From contig JAFCDZ010000006.1 of the NCBI GenBank assembly GCA_017609405.1, positions 1 to 42,690 on the forward strand: 42,690 nt of DNA, in the 5' to 3' direction. The first letter of the stretch is position 1. The number at the start of each line of letters is the position of its first letter. The notes below the pieces were generated by a model that worked only from the letters and a program-made list of their open reading frames with translations, was not told where the DNA came from and did no database searches. The DNA comes from Candidatus Pacearchaeota archaeon (GTDB taxonomy: Archaea > Nanobdellota > Nanobdellia > Pacearchaeales > GW2011-AR1). Below are positions 1-8,997 of the stretch, in pieces. The translations under genes were made by a program, and so were the position numbers.

Positions 1-61
1 TATAACTCTTAAATAAAGGCGATATCAAAATATTTAAAAATCTCTGGATCTAAGATGATTT

Positions 62-709
62 ATGGATGATTCAAATAAATTTCGAAACTTAACCTCAATA
101 GAAAAGATAGAATATTTAGTTAAAAAAATTAATGATAAAAGGGATCCTAATAGGGCCCGGCATCTAATTAGGGTTCTTTCTAGACCACAAAATAATACTG
201 TGGAACTTAGAAAAGCTCTTAGTAACTCAGATAATCCTTTTCTAAAAGGTATTGCTGTAACATTAGAGTACCTAACCCTTTCAGAAGAAGAAAAAAGAAG
301 GTTTGAATTTAATGAAGATTATTCTGGATGGGGGTTATATGAGCAAATAGAAACTGGTTTACATAGCGGTAACTATGCATTATGGTTTGCAAAAATAGGT
401 GGAGATGCAATTCTTTCTGGTTATCGTTCAGGCCATGGATGTGAATTTCGTGATAGAAGTAAAAGTGATGGAACTGAAAGCGGATGGTACAGTTATTTTA
501 GAAATCATTCTCAAGCAAGCGGATGGAAAAGCGGATGGTATAGTGAGTTTGAAGATCAAGCAGAGCCAACAGGGGTGCTTAGTGGATGGTATCCAAGATA
601 TGGATTTCTGAGTAGTGAAAGTGCACCTTATCCTACCAGTAGTAATCTTCCACCTATCCCTTGTGCTCCATCATCCATTAATCTCGAAAGATTATTTGGA
701 ATAATTTAG
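62..709 (+). CDS. hypothetical protein with imperfect SGW(Y) repeats in its C-terminal half
   Basis: 215-aa ORF; repeated motifs SGYRSG, ESGWYSYF, SGWKSGWYSEF, LSGWYPRYGF. Confidence 0.6.
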   Translation: MDDSNKFRNLTSIEKIEYLVKKINDKRDPNRARHLIRVLSRPQNNTVELRKALSNSDNPFLKGIAVTLEYLTLSEEEKRRFEFNEDYSGWGLYEQIETGLHSGNYALWFAKIGGDAILSGYRSGHGCEFRDRSKSDGTESGWYSYFRNHSQASGWKSGWYSEFEDQAEPTGVLSGWYPRYGFLSSESAPYPTSSNLPPIPCAPSSINLERLFGII

Positions 710-924
710 AAAATAAAGAAAAACAAACCAAAGTCAGATTTATAACAATAGACTTTATTTCATAAGAAATAGTAAAATAAGTTAGAATATATTTCTGCGA
801 AACAAATTCTCTCAAAAGACTAAAACCCCTTCTTTAATTCATAAAAATCCCTTGACATATTCTCTTTTGAGGGGGAATCTTTTGAAAAAGAAATAATTAT
901 AAATGGAAAATTCCATATTTAAAC

Positions 925-2403
925 ATGGGAAGAGAAGAGCAAATAATAGAGCAGAGAAAAAAGAAAATTGAAGAATTGAGAAAACAAGGAATAAACCCTT
1001 ATCCTTATTCTTATGATGTTAAGGATTTTGCAGGAGAGTTGCAGGAAAAATACAAAGAATTGAAAAATGAGGAAAGGGCTGGTAAAACTGCTCAAATTGC
1101 TGGAAGATTAATTGCAAAAAGAGACTTGGGAAAAATATCCTTTGGGAAAATAAGAGATTATACTGGAGAGATTCAGATTGTTCTTCAAAATGAAGAAACT
1201 CCAGAAGAAAAATTATCTTTCTTCAAAAAATTTGTTGATATTGGAGATTTTATTGGAGTGAAAGGAGAAATCTTCAGGACAAAAAGAGGAGAGCTTTCAA
1301 TACTTGTAAAAGATGTTGAGATACTTACAAAAACACTAAAGCCCCTTCCAGAAAAGTGGCATGGGTTAAAAGATAAAGAAGAAAGATACAGAAAAAGATA
1401 TTTGGATTTAATTATGAATCCAGAAGTAAGAGAAGTATTCATTAAAAGAGAAAAAATAATTGATGCAATAAGAGAGTTATTAAAGAAAAAGGGATTTGTA
1501 GAAGTTGAAACACCTTACTTACAAACAATTTATGGAGGAGCAGAAGCAAGGCCATTTAAAACTCATTTAAATGCATTGGACATTGATTTATACTTGGCAA
1601 TTTCTCCAGAATTATATTTAAAAAGATTAATTGTCGGAGGATTTGACAAAGTTTTTACAATTGCGAGAAATTTCAGAAATGAAGGTATAGATAGATGGCA
1701 TAATCCTGAATTTACAATGATGGAAGTTTATCAAGCTTATGCAGATTATAATGATATGATGAAGCTTTTTGAAGAAATTTATGAATATGCATGCAAAAAA
1801 GTTCTTGGAACAACAAAAGTAAAAGTCCAAGGACAAGGAATTGACTTTAAAAGACCTTGGAAAAGAATGACAATGGCTGAAGCAATTAAAAAATTTGTTG
1901 GAATTGATGTTCTGAATATGAGTGAAGAAGAATTGCTGGAATTTGCTGAAAAAAACAATATTGAATATAAAGAAAAGACATGGGGGTGGTTGGTTGCTGC
2001 AATATTTGAAGAGCTTTGCGAGGATAAAATAATTCAGCCAACTTTTATAATCGACCATCCAAAAGAAACTACTCCTTTATGCAAAGTGCATAGAAAAGAC
2101 CCAAGATTAATTGAGAGATTTGAGCCCTTCTGTATGGGAACTGAGTTAGGAAATGCTTATTCAGAATTAAATGACCCTCAACTACAAAAGCAATTATTAG
2201 AAGAGCAACAAAAGAAATTAAACAAAGGGGACGAAGAAGCAAATCCTTATGATAAAGATTTTGTAAATGCTCTTGAAATTGGAATGCCTCCAACAGGTGG
2301 GCTGGGTCTTGGAATTGATAGAATGATTATTCTTTTAACTGGCCAGAATTCCATAAGAGATGTTATACTATTTCCATTTATGAAACCTGAAAAAGAAGAT
2401 TGA
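925..2403 (+). CDS. lysS: lysyl-tRNA synthetase, class II
   Basis: 492 aa; OB-fold N-terminus (GKISFGKIRDYTGEIQIVLQ), class II motifs (RYRKRYLDLIMNPEVREVFIKR, FRNEGIDRWHNPEFTMMEVYQAYADY, GLGLGIDRMIILLTGQNSIRDVILFP). Confidence 0.96.
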   Translation: MGREEQIIEQRKKKIEELRKQGINPYPYSYDVKDFAGELQEKYKELKNEERAGKTAQIAGRLIAKRDLGKISFGKIRDYTGEIQIVLQNEETPEEKLSFFKKFVDIGDFIGVKGEIFRTKRGELSILVKDVEILTKTLKPLPEKWHGLKDKEERYRKRYLDLIMNPEVREVFIKREKIIDAIRELLKKKGFVEVETPYLQTIYGGAEARPFKTHLNALDIDLYLAISPELYLKRLIVGGFDKVFTIARNFRNEGIDRWHNPEFTMMEVYQAYADYNDMMKLFEEIYEYACKKVLGTTKVKVQGQGIDFKRPWKRMTMAEAIKKFVGIDVLNMSEEELLEFAEKNNIEYKEKTWGWLVAAIFEELCEDKIIQPTFIIDHPKETTPLCKVHRKDPRLIERFEPFCMGTELGNAYSELNDPQLQKQLLEEQQKKLNKGDEEANPYDKDFVNALEIGMPPTGGLGLGIDRMIILLTGQNSIRDVILFPFMKPEKED

Positions 2404-2512
2404 GTTTAATAAGAAGAAGTTAATCTGTTTTTTATCTTCTTATAATACAGGCAATTTTGGTAAAAATTATTGTTGCTCGCCTTTTTTGTTTCTTTTTCTG
2501 AAAAATAAGAGA

Positions 2513-3106
2513 TTATTTTTTAGCCATTAAAAAAGCCAATTTATTTATTTGTTTTTCATCTTCATCATATTCTTCATATTCCTCATAGTCTAAAATCTTC
2601 CAAGAAGAATAAATCTTTTTTAACTCTCCTTTCTTGAAATAATACCCTACAGAATCCTCTTCTTGAGAAGGATCCCCTTCTAAAAATACCTCAAAAACAT
2701 TAAGTCCGTTTTCTTTAGTATGATCCTTTATCTCCTTGATTAATTTAAAGATAATTTTTTTCGGAAGAAAATGGAAAACTCCAGTGCAAATAATAACATC
2801 ATAATCTTCTTCAATTTCAAAAGTTTCTAAATCTTTTATTAAGGCATTTATTTTTATCCCTCTTCTTTTTGCTTCTTTTTTAACATTCTCAATTGCTGTC
2901 TTAGATATATCTACACAAGTAATTTCAAATCCTTTATCAGCTAGTGCCAAAGAAGTTCCGGCTTCTCCACAACCCAAATCCAAAACCTTTCCACACTTTT
3001 TATTTTTCAATATATCTTCAATTAACTCCTCGTCTTTTTTGAAAGTAAATTCATAATCCTCTTTTGAAAAAACTTCATTTTCAAAAAACATCTTTTCTTC
3101 AGTCAT
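2513..3106 (-). CDS. SAM-dependent class I methyltransferase
   Basis: Motif I VLDLGCGEAGTSLALADKGFEITCVDIS; motif YDVIICTGVFHFLP; start overlaps the HIT gene end by 8 nt. Confidence 0.85.
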   Translation of the reverse strand: MTEEKMFFENEVFSKEDYEFTFKKDEELIEDILKNKKCGKVLDLGCGEAGTSLALADKGFEITCVDISKTAIENVKKEAKRRGIKINALIKDLETFEIEEDYDVIICTGVFHFLPKKIIFKLIKEIKDHTKENGLNVFEVFLEGDPSQEEDSVGYYFKKGELKKIYSSWKILDYEEYEEYDEDEKQINKLAFLMAKK

Positions 3107-3569
3107 CTTTTATTATCTTCCTTGCTAACTCTGCAAGTTTTTTATCATCAGATCTCTTGTAGTCATGAGATGAAATATAGCCTTCATATTTTTCAAAAAA
3201 TTTATCCACATTTGATTTTATTGGTTTCCATTCTTTCATATTTGCAGTTCCGTGCATAGGAAAAAGCTTGGCATGGACGTGGTCTATTCCAAAACCTTCA
3301 AAAATTAGACCTGTTCTTCCAACATCTTCTAATTTTCTATCTAACAACTTCGCTACTTTCTTTGCTGCAATAATCAAATCTTTTAAAACATCATCTGGCA
3401 AATCAAAAGCATAACTGGGATAATGTTTTTTTGTAATCAAGACTGTAAATCCTTCAGTGTTTGGATAAATTGAAAGAAATGCTAAATGTTTCTCGTCTTC
3501 CCAAATTTTATGGCAGGGTAATTTACCTCTTACAATCTTACAAAAAATACACTCCCTTTCTGATACCAT
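3099..3569 (-). CDS. HIT family (histidine triad) hydrolase
   Basis: CIFCKIVRGKLPCHKIWEDEKHLAFLSIYPNTEGFTVLITKKHY and HVHAKLFPMH; ATG at 3569 preferred over the longer ORF start at 3602. Confidence 0.9.
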   Translation of the reverse strand: MVSERECIFCKIVRGKLPCHKIWEDEKHLAFLSIYPNTEGFTVLITKKHYPSYAFDLPDDVLKDLIIAAKKVAKLLDRKLEDVGRTGLIFEGFGIDHVHAKLFPMHGTANMKEWKPIKSNVDKFFEKYEGYISSHDYKRSDDKKLAELARKIIKDD

Positions 3570-3669
3570 ATTATTATAAATTGACAAATATATTATAAAC
3601 ATTTTGAAAATTAAGTGCTCATCTCATGAGAAATTTCAAATTATAACAATATACGTAATAAAGAGGAGT

Positions 3670-3704
3670 TTTCAGACGACTGAAATCTAAGAACAAATTT
3701 AGAT
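3670..3704 (-). terminator. paired inverted repeats after the 3704-4591 gene (possible 3'-end structure)
   Basis: TTTCAG-ACGA-CTGAAA at 3670-3685 and ATCTAA...TTAGAT at 3685-3704; no strong T-tract. Confidence 0.3.
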
Positions 3705-4591
3705 CAACTCAAGCTTAAGAGTGAAAACAAAACTCCTGCTTCAAGTGGTTTAAGACTTCGCCATTTATCTCTTATTTTAGGATTGGGAGATTGTTGCAAT
3801 TCTCCCTTTTCATACATAATTAGAGCATCCCTAAGAGAGATCCTTTCTGGAACAGGTTGGATATTTAAGCCTCTTTCTTGAGCCAGATATGCTTTAACAT
3901 ACATATCTTTCCAAAAACAAGTCTCACTATGATATAATCCACCTGTTTGTCTATCAATAACTAAAATGGGATTTCTAACCCTTTTTTGACAAGCACGATT
4001 ATCACAATATAAAATTGAATTTCCAAATTCATCGATTTTAGATTTGTCTTTGTGCATTTCAAAATCAGAAGGCATAGGATCACCAACAACATTCATTATT
4101 TCTGCTGGAGTATAAATTAAACCTAATCTATGGGCAATATCTTGATCTTCTTCATTCAAAAACGCTATTCCTTTTTCAAAATCAACTCTTGCTCCAAAAG
4201 TATTGCCCAAACCTCCATCTAAACCATCAATTTGAATTAGACGAGCTACCCTTCTTCCTACTCTAATTTCTAGAAGGGGCTTTTTAGGATTATATACACA
4301 AATTATAATATCTCTTAAACCTAATAATTTGCCCAAGTGAAATCTTTTATTTCTACAAGGAGATAAATGAATTCTTGTTGAATTATATTCATCTTGAAAC
4401 ATAAAACTATTCTCATTATGCCATTTATCATAATCAGAAGTTGCTTCTGTTTGCTCGACTATCGCATCTTGATTAATTGCAAATGGCCAATAATTTTGAA
4501 GAACATACCAAAATCTAACCTTGGGGGCAGCTCTTGAAATCGCCTGATTCAAATCTTCATAATCTTGCAAAGTCAGTTTTGTTGTATTCAT
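3704..4591 (-). CDS. hypothetical protein with a C-terminal Cys/His cluster (CDNRACQKR...YHSETCF)
   Basis: 295-aa ORF; possible zinc-ribbon-like element; no family recognised. Confidence 0.65.
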   Translation of the reverse strand: MNTTKLTLQDYEDLNQAISRAAPKVRFWYVLQNYWPFAINQDAIVEQTEATSDYDKWHNENSFMFQDEYNSTRIHLSPCRNKRFHLGKLLGLRDIIICVYNPKKPLLEIRVGRRVARLIQIDGLDGGLGNTFGARVDFEKGIAFLNEEDQDIAHRLGLIYTPAEIMNVVGDPMPSDFEMHKDKSKIDEFGNSILYCDNRACQKRVRNPILVIDRQTGGLYHSETCFWKDMYVKAYLAQERGLNIQPVPERISLRDALIMYEKGELQQSPNPKIRDKWRSLKPLEAGVLFSLLSLS

Positions 4592-4750
4592 TATAAAAGA
4601 GTTATTTAGTTGAACTTTTAAAGATTTTGTTTTTCTATTTCAAAATGGCTAACTGAAAATCTCTTCAACACTTCTTATCCACAGAACCTCCGATTAACGA
4701 AATCATAATCTTTTTAAATCTCAGAGCATTAGTTAGATAAAAGAGGTAAA

Positions 4751-4936
4751 ATGGGAATTATTGTAAAATCAAAAATCAGGTCTCTTGTAAAAGAGCTTGA
4801 TAAAGAAAATGCTATTTCATCTGTTGCTGATGAAGTAGAGAGAGCTCTTGAAAGAAAAGTTGAAGAAATTTTAATTCAAGCAATTGAAAGAGCTAAAGCA
4901 AATAAAAGAAGAACTTTGCAAGCAAGAGACCTATAA
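4751..4936 (+). CDS. archaeal histone-fold protein (61 aa)
   Basis: VADEVERALERKVEEILIQAIERAKANKRRTLQARDL matches the archaeal histone fold C-terminal half (AKxxxRRTLxxxD). Confidence 0.85.
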   Translation: MGIIVKSKIRSLVKELDKENAISSVADEVERALERKVEEILIQAIERAKANKRRTLQARDL

Positions 4937-4937
4937 A

Positions 4938-5213
4938 ATGGATGTAACACTCATGTCAGGAATTCTTGGTGGAATTGGAGGACTAACAAGAGGCCTTGTT
5001 GGACTATTAAAAGCTCTAAGTTTAAGAAGGAGAATCCTCTGGCAGTATTATTTCATCACTGTTGCAATTGCAGTTATAATTGGAGTTTTCGTAGGAATTA
5101 TTTTTAATTTTGACAAGAGATTGTCATTATTAGCAGGATATGCTGGAACAGATATTTTAGAAGGGATCTACAAAAGTTTTGCTGTTCAAAAAGTATATGT
5201 TAAGAAAAAATGA
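4938..5213 (+). CDS. small membrane protein with Gly-rich N-terminus
   Basis: ATG 1 nt after the histone stop; hydrophobic segment YYFITVAIAVIIGVFVGIIF. Confidence 0.65.
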   Translation: MDVTLMSGILGGIGGLTRGLVGLLKALSLRRRILWQYYFITVAIAVIIGVFVGIIFNFDKRLSLLAGYAGTDILEGIYKSFAVQKVYVKKK

Positions 5214-5410
5214 AAATAAAAAAATGGCTCTTAATTAATTGGGAAAAAGAAAAAATAGCTGTTGCATTAACACTTTGGCTTTTTTCTTTTTTATTACATA
5301 ACTTTTTAGAAGGAGTTTCTCCAATTCTTTCAGGTTTTTTCTTTATTATAAGTATCTTTGTTATACCCTTATATCTAATTTCTGCAATATTGTATAGTTT
5401 ATTCAAATGA
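5210..5410 (+). CDS. small membrane protein (two predicted TM segments)
   Basis: ATGA overlap with the upstream gene; hydrophobic 66 aa. Confidence 0.55.
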   Translation: MKIKKWLLINWEKEKIAVALTLWLFSFLLHNFLEGVSPILSGFFFIISIFVIPLYLISAILYSLFK

Positions 5411-5455
5411 AAGTAAAATCAAAGATTTTCAAACATTCGAATTTAAAAAATTCAA

Positions 5456-5671
5456 ATGAAAATAACAATTGAAATTGACCCAGAAGAAGAAAAAATACTT
5501 AGAAGGAGAGCAAAGAAAAACTTAATGACTTTAAAAGAGCAAGTAGAAGATATAATTAGGAGAAGTTGTGTTAATTTTAAAAAAATAAAATATAGAAAAA
5601 TAAAAGTTGATGACAAATTAGTTGCTATATTCTCAAGAGAAAGAAGAGGCAGAAGAAGAAAGATTAATTAA
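5456..5671 (+). CDS. small basic hypothetical protein (possible ribbon-helix-helix-like)
   Basis: MKITIEIDPEEEKILRRRAKKNLMTLKEQVEDIIRR; 71 aa. Confidence 0.5.
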   Translation: MKITIEIDPEEEKILRRRAKKNLMTLKEQVEDIIRRSCVNFKKIKYRKIKVDDKLVAIFSRERRGRRRKIN

Positions 5672-6308
5672 TGCCATCCCATTCTTTAAAAAATTCTTCT
5701 AAAAAATCCTCCATAAATTTATGCCTATGCTCTGCAATTTTTTTAGCTGTTTTAGTGTTCATTCTATCTTTAAGAAGAAGTAATTTTTCATAAAAATGAT
5801 TTATTGTCGGGCTTTTGCTTTTCTTATATTCTTCAAAAGTTTGATGCATTATTGGTTTTATTTCAGGGTCATAAATCTCTCTTGCTTTTGAACCACCATA
5901 AGCAAAAGTTCTAGCAATTCCAATTGCCCCAATTGCATCTAATCTATCAGCATCTTGAACGACCATCCCTTCTTTTGTTCCCATAACTGAGCTAACTCCT
6001 GCACCTTTAAAAGACAAATTTTTAATAATATCACAAACATCAGAAATTATTTTTTTGTCAAGAGACAATTCTCCCATAAATTTTTTTGCTAAAACAGGCT
6101 CACCATGAGAATTAAATTTCCAATCATCAATATCATGCAATAGTGCAGCAAGCTGGACAATGAATAAATCAGCATCTTCTTTTTCCGCAAGTTTTATAGA
6201 CATTTTCCAAACCCTATAAACATGCCACCAATCATGCCCAGAACTATCTCCTAAAAGAAGGGATTTAACATATTCTACTGTTTTGTTTATGATTTCTTGG
6301 TTATTCAT
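5664..6308 (-). CDS. HD domain phosphohydrolase
   Basis: GHDWWHVYRVWKMSIKLAEKE...LAALLHDIDDWKF...QDADRLDAIGAIGIARTF (YedJ-like HD signature). Confidence 0.9.
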   Translation of the reverse strand: MNNQEIINKTVEYVKSLLLGDSSGHDWWHVYRVWKMSIKLAEKEDADLFIVQLAALLHDIDDWKFNSHGEPVLAKKFMGELSLDKKIISDVCDIIKNLSFKGAGVSSVMGTKEGMVVQDADRLDAIGAIGIARTFAYGGSKAREIYDPEIKPIMHQTFEEYKKSKSPTINHFYEKLLLLKDRMNTKTAKKIAEHRHKFMEDFLEEFFKEWDGIN

Positions 6309-6525
6309 AGAATAAAATTAAACTTTAGAGATAAAAATGTTTTGTTAGGAAGTGTTTGAAAGTAAAATGCGGAAGTAAAGTATGGGGATTTTCCATTAAT
6401 GGCTAAATGGGATTAGTGATTTAGTATAAAATTGCAAATTCTCGTCTATAAAATGAAGTTATTTAAGAGGGTAACTTTGGTTTGTAAAGATCGATTTAAT
6501 AAAAGAATTATTGTGATGCATTTAT

Positions 6526-7302
6526 TTAATGAATCTTCTCATTTGTTGATTTTTTCTTAACAAAAATATATTGTAGATGTGCTTTTGGAAAGATTTTTCT
6601 TAATTCAATCAGTTTTTCTAAACTGCACTCTTCAATTTTTAATTCTACGCTCCCTTCTTTTATAGATAAAACCTCAAAATTAGCAAAATTTTTTTTAGAA
6701 TATTCATTATTCTCAAACTGAACTAGTAAAAAAGGTGAATAATTTAAAGATTTATAGAAATTAATTGCACCATCGAGTGCTCCAACATTAATTTGGTTGT
6801 ATTTTTTAAACCCTCTCATCTCAAATTTACTTACTAATAATTTTCCAAAGCCCCTTCTTTGAAACCTCAAATCAATTGCTAGTTCACTCATTAATAAATA
6901 ATCTTCTCGGGGGAAACCGCAAACCACCCCAATCAATTCATTTCCGAGATATAATCCTATAAAAAAGTCTGGAAAATTGGTATATTTTTTCTTTAAAAAT
7001 TCTTTTCCCCTGACTCTTCATTTCCCCAATTCATTATCTAAAATTTCCATTGCCTTCTCAAAATCTTCTTCGGGAAGTGTTTTTATTTTTAAATCTGTTA
7101 GAAGGTTCATTTTTTTAAATTCTAAAAATAACCTCTTCTCGAAGTCATCTAATAGATCAAAGATTACTCCTGAAGATAGTTTTTTCAAAAAGCCTTCATA
7201 TTTTAGGTCAATTTTTAGATCACTCAATCTTTTGCAATCACAAATAAAAATCGCTTTTTTATCCTTCCTCCACTTAACCTCCTTTTTTAGTGTTTGCATC
7301 AT
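6526..7302 (-). pseudogene. GNAT family N-acetyltransferase interrupted by an in-frame TGA (7018-7020)
   Basis: ORFs 7018-7302 and 6526-7017 are in the same frame, separated only by TGA; conceptual join ...LPEEDFEKAMEILDNELGK*RVRGKEFLKKKYTNFPDFFIGLYLGNELIGVVCGFPRE...LRFQRRGFGKLLV. Confidence 0.6.
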
Positions 7303-7541
7303 CTTATATTTAAATTAAATCTTGTATTTAATATTTTTTTATACTCTCTCTGTTTTTTTAATCCTAATGCTTCGCCATTCTTCACACAAAAAGGAGTTGG
7401 AGAGAACCCATTTTCAAAATATTTAAAACTTTGAGCAACACATTTGTTGCATTTGCTCAACATCTTGCACCCTTCACAGATAATTTGATTGTGTCCACAA
7501 ACTATGAGCTCGTTTTTCGCAAGAAAAAGTTTGTTTGATTT
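7299..7541 (-). pseudogene. 5'-truncated Cys-rich ORF fragment ending in an ATGA overlap with the GNAT reading frame
   Basis: 80 open codons: KSNKLFLAKNELIVCGHNQIICEGCKMLSKCNKCVAQSFKYFENGFSPTPFCVKNGEALGLKKQREYKKILNTRFNLNIR; no ATG/GTG/TTG before the first Cys. Confidence 0.4.
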
Positions 7542-7758
7542 TTATTAGACTCTCCTCAGCAGGCTAATAATTTGAAGAAATTTCTGGGCGATGTCAATAG
7601 TTCTAGAAGAAATTTGAGGGATAATTGATTTCTTTTATTTCAAACAAAAAAGGGATTTGAATTAAAAAGCTTTCAGATATACCACAACAATCCTGAAAAC
7701 AACAAATAATAAACACCAAACCCAAAAACTAAATAAACCCTCTTTATTTTATTCAAGC

Positions 7759-8202
7759 ATGAATGAAAAGAGGTTGGAAGAAAAAAAGCTGAAAAACAGC
7801 ATCAGAGGAAAAAAAAGTCGTGCTGCTGGAGCAAGATTTGAAAGAAAAGTCAGAAAAGATTTAGAAGATAAAGGATGGCTAATCGATAAATGGACAAATA
7901 ATGTTGATTTAGAAGAAAAAAGGGTAGTAAAAGCAAAAAGAAAATACAATCCTTATTTAAGAGCTCTTGCTGTTGGAACTGGTTTTCCAGATTTTATTGG
8001 AATAAAAAAAGCTACAAAAAAATATTATGAAATAATTGGAATTGAAGTAAAAGCAAACGGGTGGCTTGACAAAGAAGAAAAAGAAAAATGCAAGTTCTTG
8101 TTGGAAAAACAAATATTCAGCAGAATTTTAATTGCAAAAAAAGCAAAAAAAAGAGGGCAAATTGAGTATCTTGATTTTAAAGAGAGGTATTTAAATGATT
8201 AA
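7759..8202 (+). CDS. PD-(D/E)XK-type nuclease (VRR-NUC/resolvase-like)
   Basis: RAAGARFERKVRKDLEDKGW...GTGFPDFIGIKKATKKYYEIIGIEVKANGWLDKEEKEKCKFLLE. Confidence 0.75.
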   Translation: MNEKRLEEKKLKNSIRGKKSRAAGARFERKVRKDLEDKGWLIDKWTNNVDLEEKRVVKAKRKYNPYLRALAVGTGFPDFIGIKKATKKYYEIIGIEVKANGWLDKEEKEKCKFLLEKQIFSRILIAKKAKKRGQIEYLDFKERYLND

Positions 8203-8989
8203 AAAATTTTTTGGAGTGTTTTTCCATAAATCGAAAAAAGTTAGTTTGGTTTTAGGTAGCGGGGGTTTTTTAGGTCTTAGTCACATCGGTGTTATAAAAT
8301 CAATAGAAAATAAAGGAATAAAAATTGATGAGATTGTTGGCTGTAGTATTGGTGCAATTATAGGGGCAATTTATGCTTTAGAACCAGATTCAAAAAAACT
8401 TGAAGAGCTTGCTTTATCTCTAACGAAAAAGGACCTCCTTAGTTTTTTAGATTTTAGAATCCCTAAAAATTCCATTCTTGCTGGAAAGAATATAAGAAAA
8501 TTTCTTGAAAAAGTTTTAAAGAATAAAACATTTAGAGAGACAAAAATACCTTTAAAGATAATTGCAACAGACATAGAAAAGGGTAAAGAAGTGGTTTTAT
8601 CAAAAGGGAGAATTCTTGATGCAGTTATGGCTAGCATAAGCATCCCAGGAATCTTTCCTCCTGTTAGGGTAGGAGATAGAATTCTTGTTGATGGCGGGCT
8701 TACAAATCCAACACCAATAGATAAGGCAAGTAATAAAAAAGTAATTGCTGTTGACCTTACAATGAGAAATGAGAAAAAACTTGAATCAGAAAGCATATTA
8801 AATGTTCTTTTACGCTCTTATGAAATTTCAAGAAGCGAATTAACAAAAAGAAAGATTTCTAAGAATAATAATTTGATTTTAATAAAACCAGATATATACA
8901 GACTAAGGTCTTTTAAGAAATATGAAATATCTAAGTTTATAGAAGAAGGGTTTGAATCATGCAATAAATATTTAAATAAAAAAATCTAA
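8195..8989 (+). CDS. patatin-like phospholipase
   Basis: GSGGFLGLSHIGV oxyanion loop, GCSIGA (GxSxG nucleophile), LVDGGL (DGG); overlaps the nuclease by 8 nt. Confidence 0.92.
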   Translation: MIKKFFGVFFHKSKKVSLVLGSGGFLGLSHIGVIKSIENKGIKIDEIVGCSIGAIIGAIYALEPDSKKLEELALSLTKKDLLSFLDFRIPKNSILAGKNIRKFLEKVLKNKTFRETKIPLKIIATDIEKGKEVVLSKGRILDAVMASISIPGIFPPVRVGDRILVDGGLTNPTPIDKASNKKVIAVDLTMRNEKKLESESILNVLLRSYEISRSELTKRKISKNNNLILIKPDIYRLRSFKKYEISKFIEEGFESCNKYLNKKI

Positions 8990-8997
8990 AGATAATT

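Noticed and set aside
1627-2058. 143-aa minus-strand ORF inside lysS
   Set aside because: Antisense to a highly conserved tRNA synthetase; Phe/Asn/Ile-rich translation with no recognisable motifs.
7018-7020. Selenocysteine or UGA recoding in the GNAT gene
   Set aside because: No SECIS-like structure recognised, the position is not catalytic in GNAT folds, and UGA terminates other genes here; a nonsense mutation is simpler.
6977-7318. 113-aa plus-strand ORF
   Set aside because: Antisense to the GNAT reading frame; Phe/Ser/Leu-rich composition typical of a shadow ORF.
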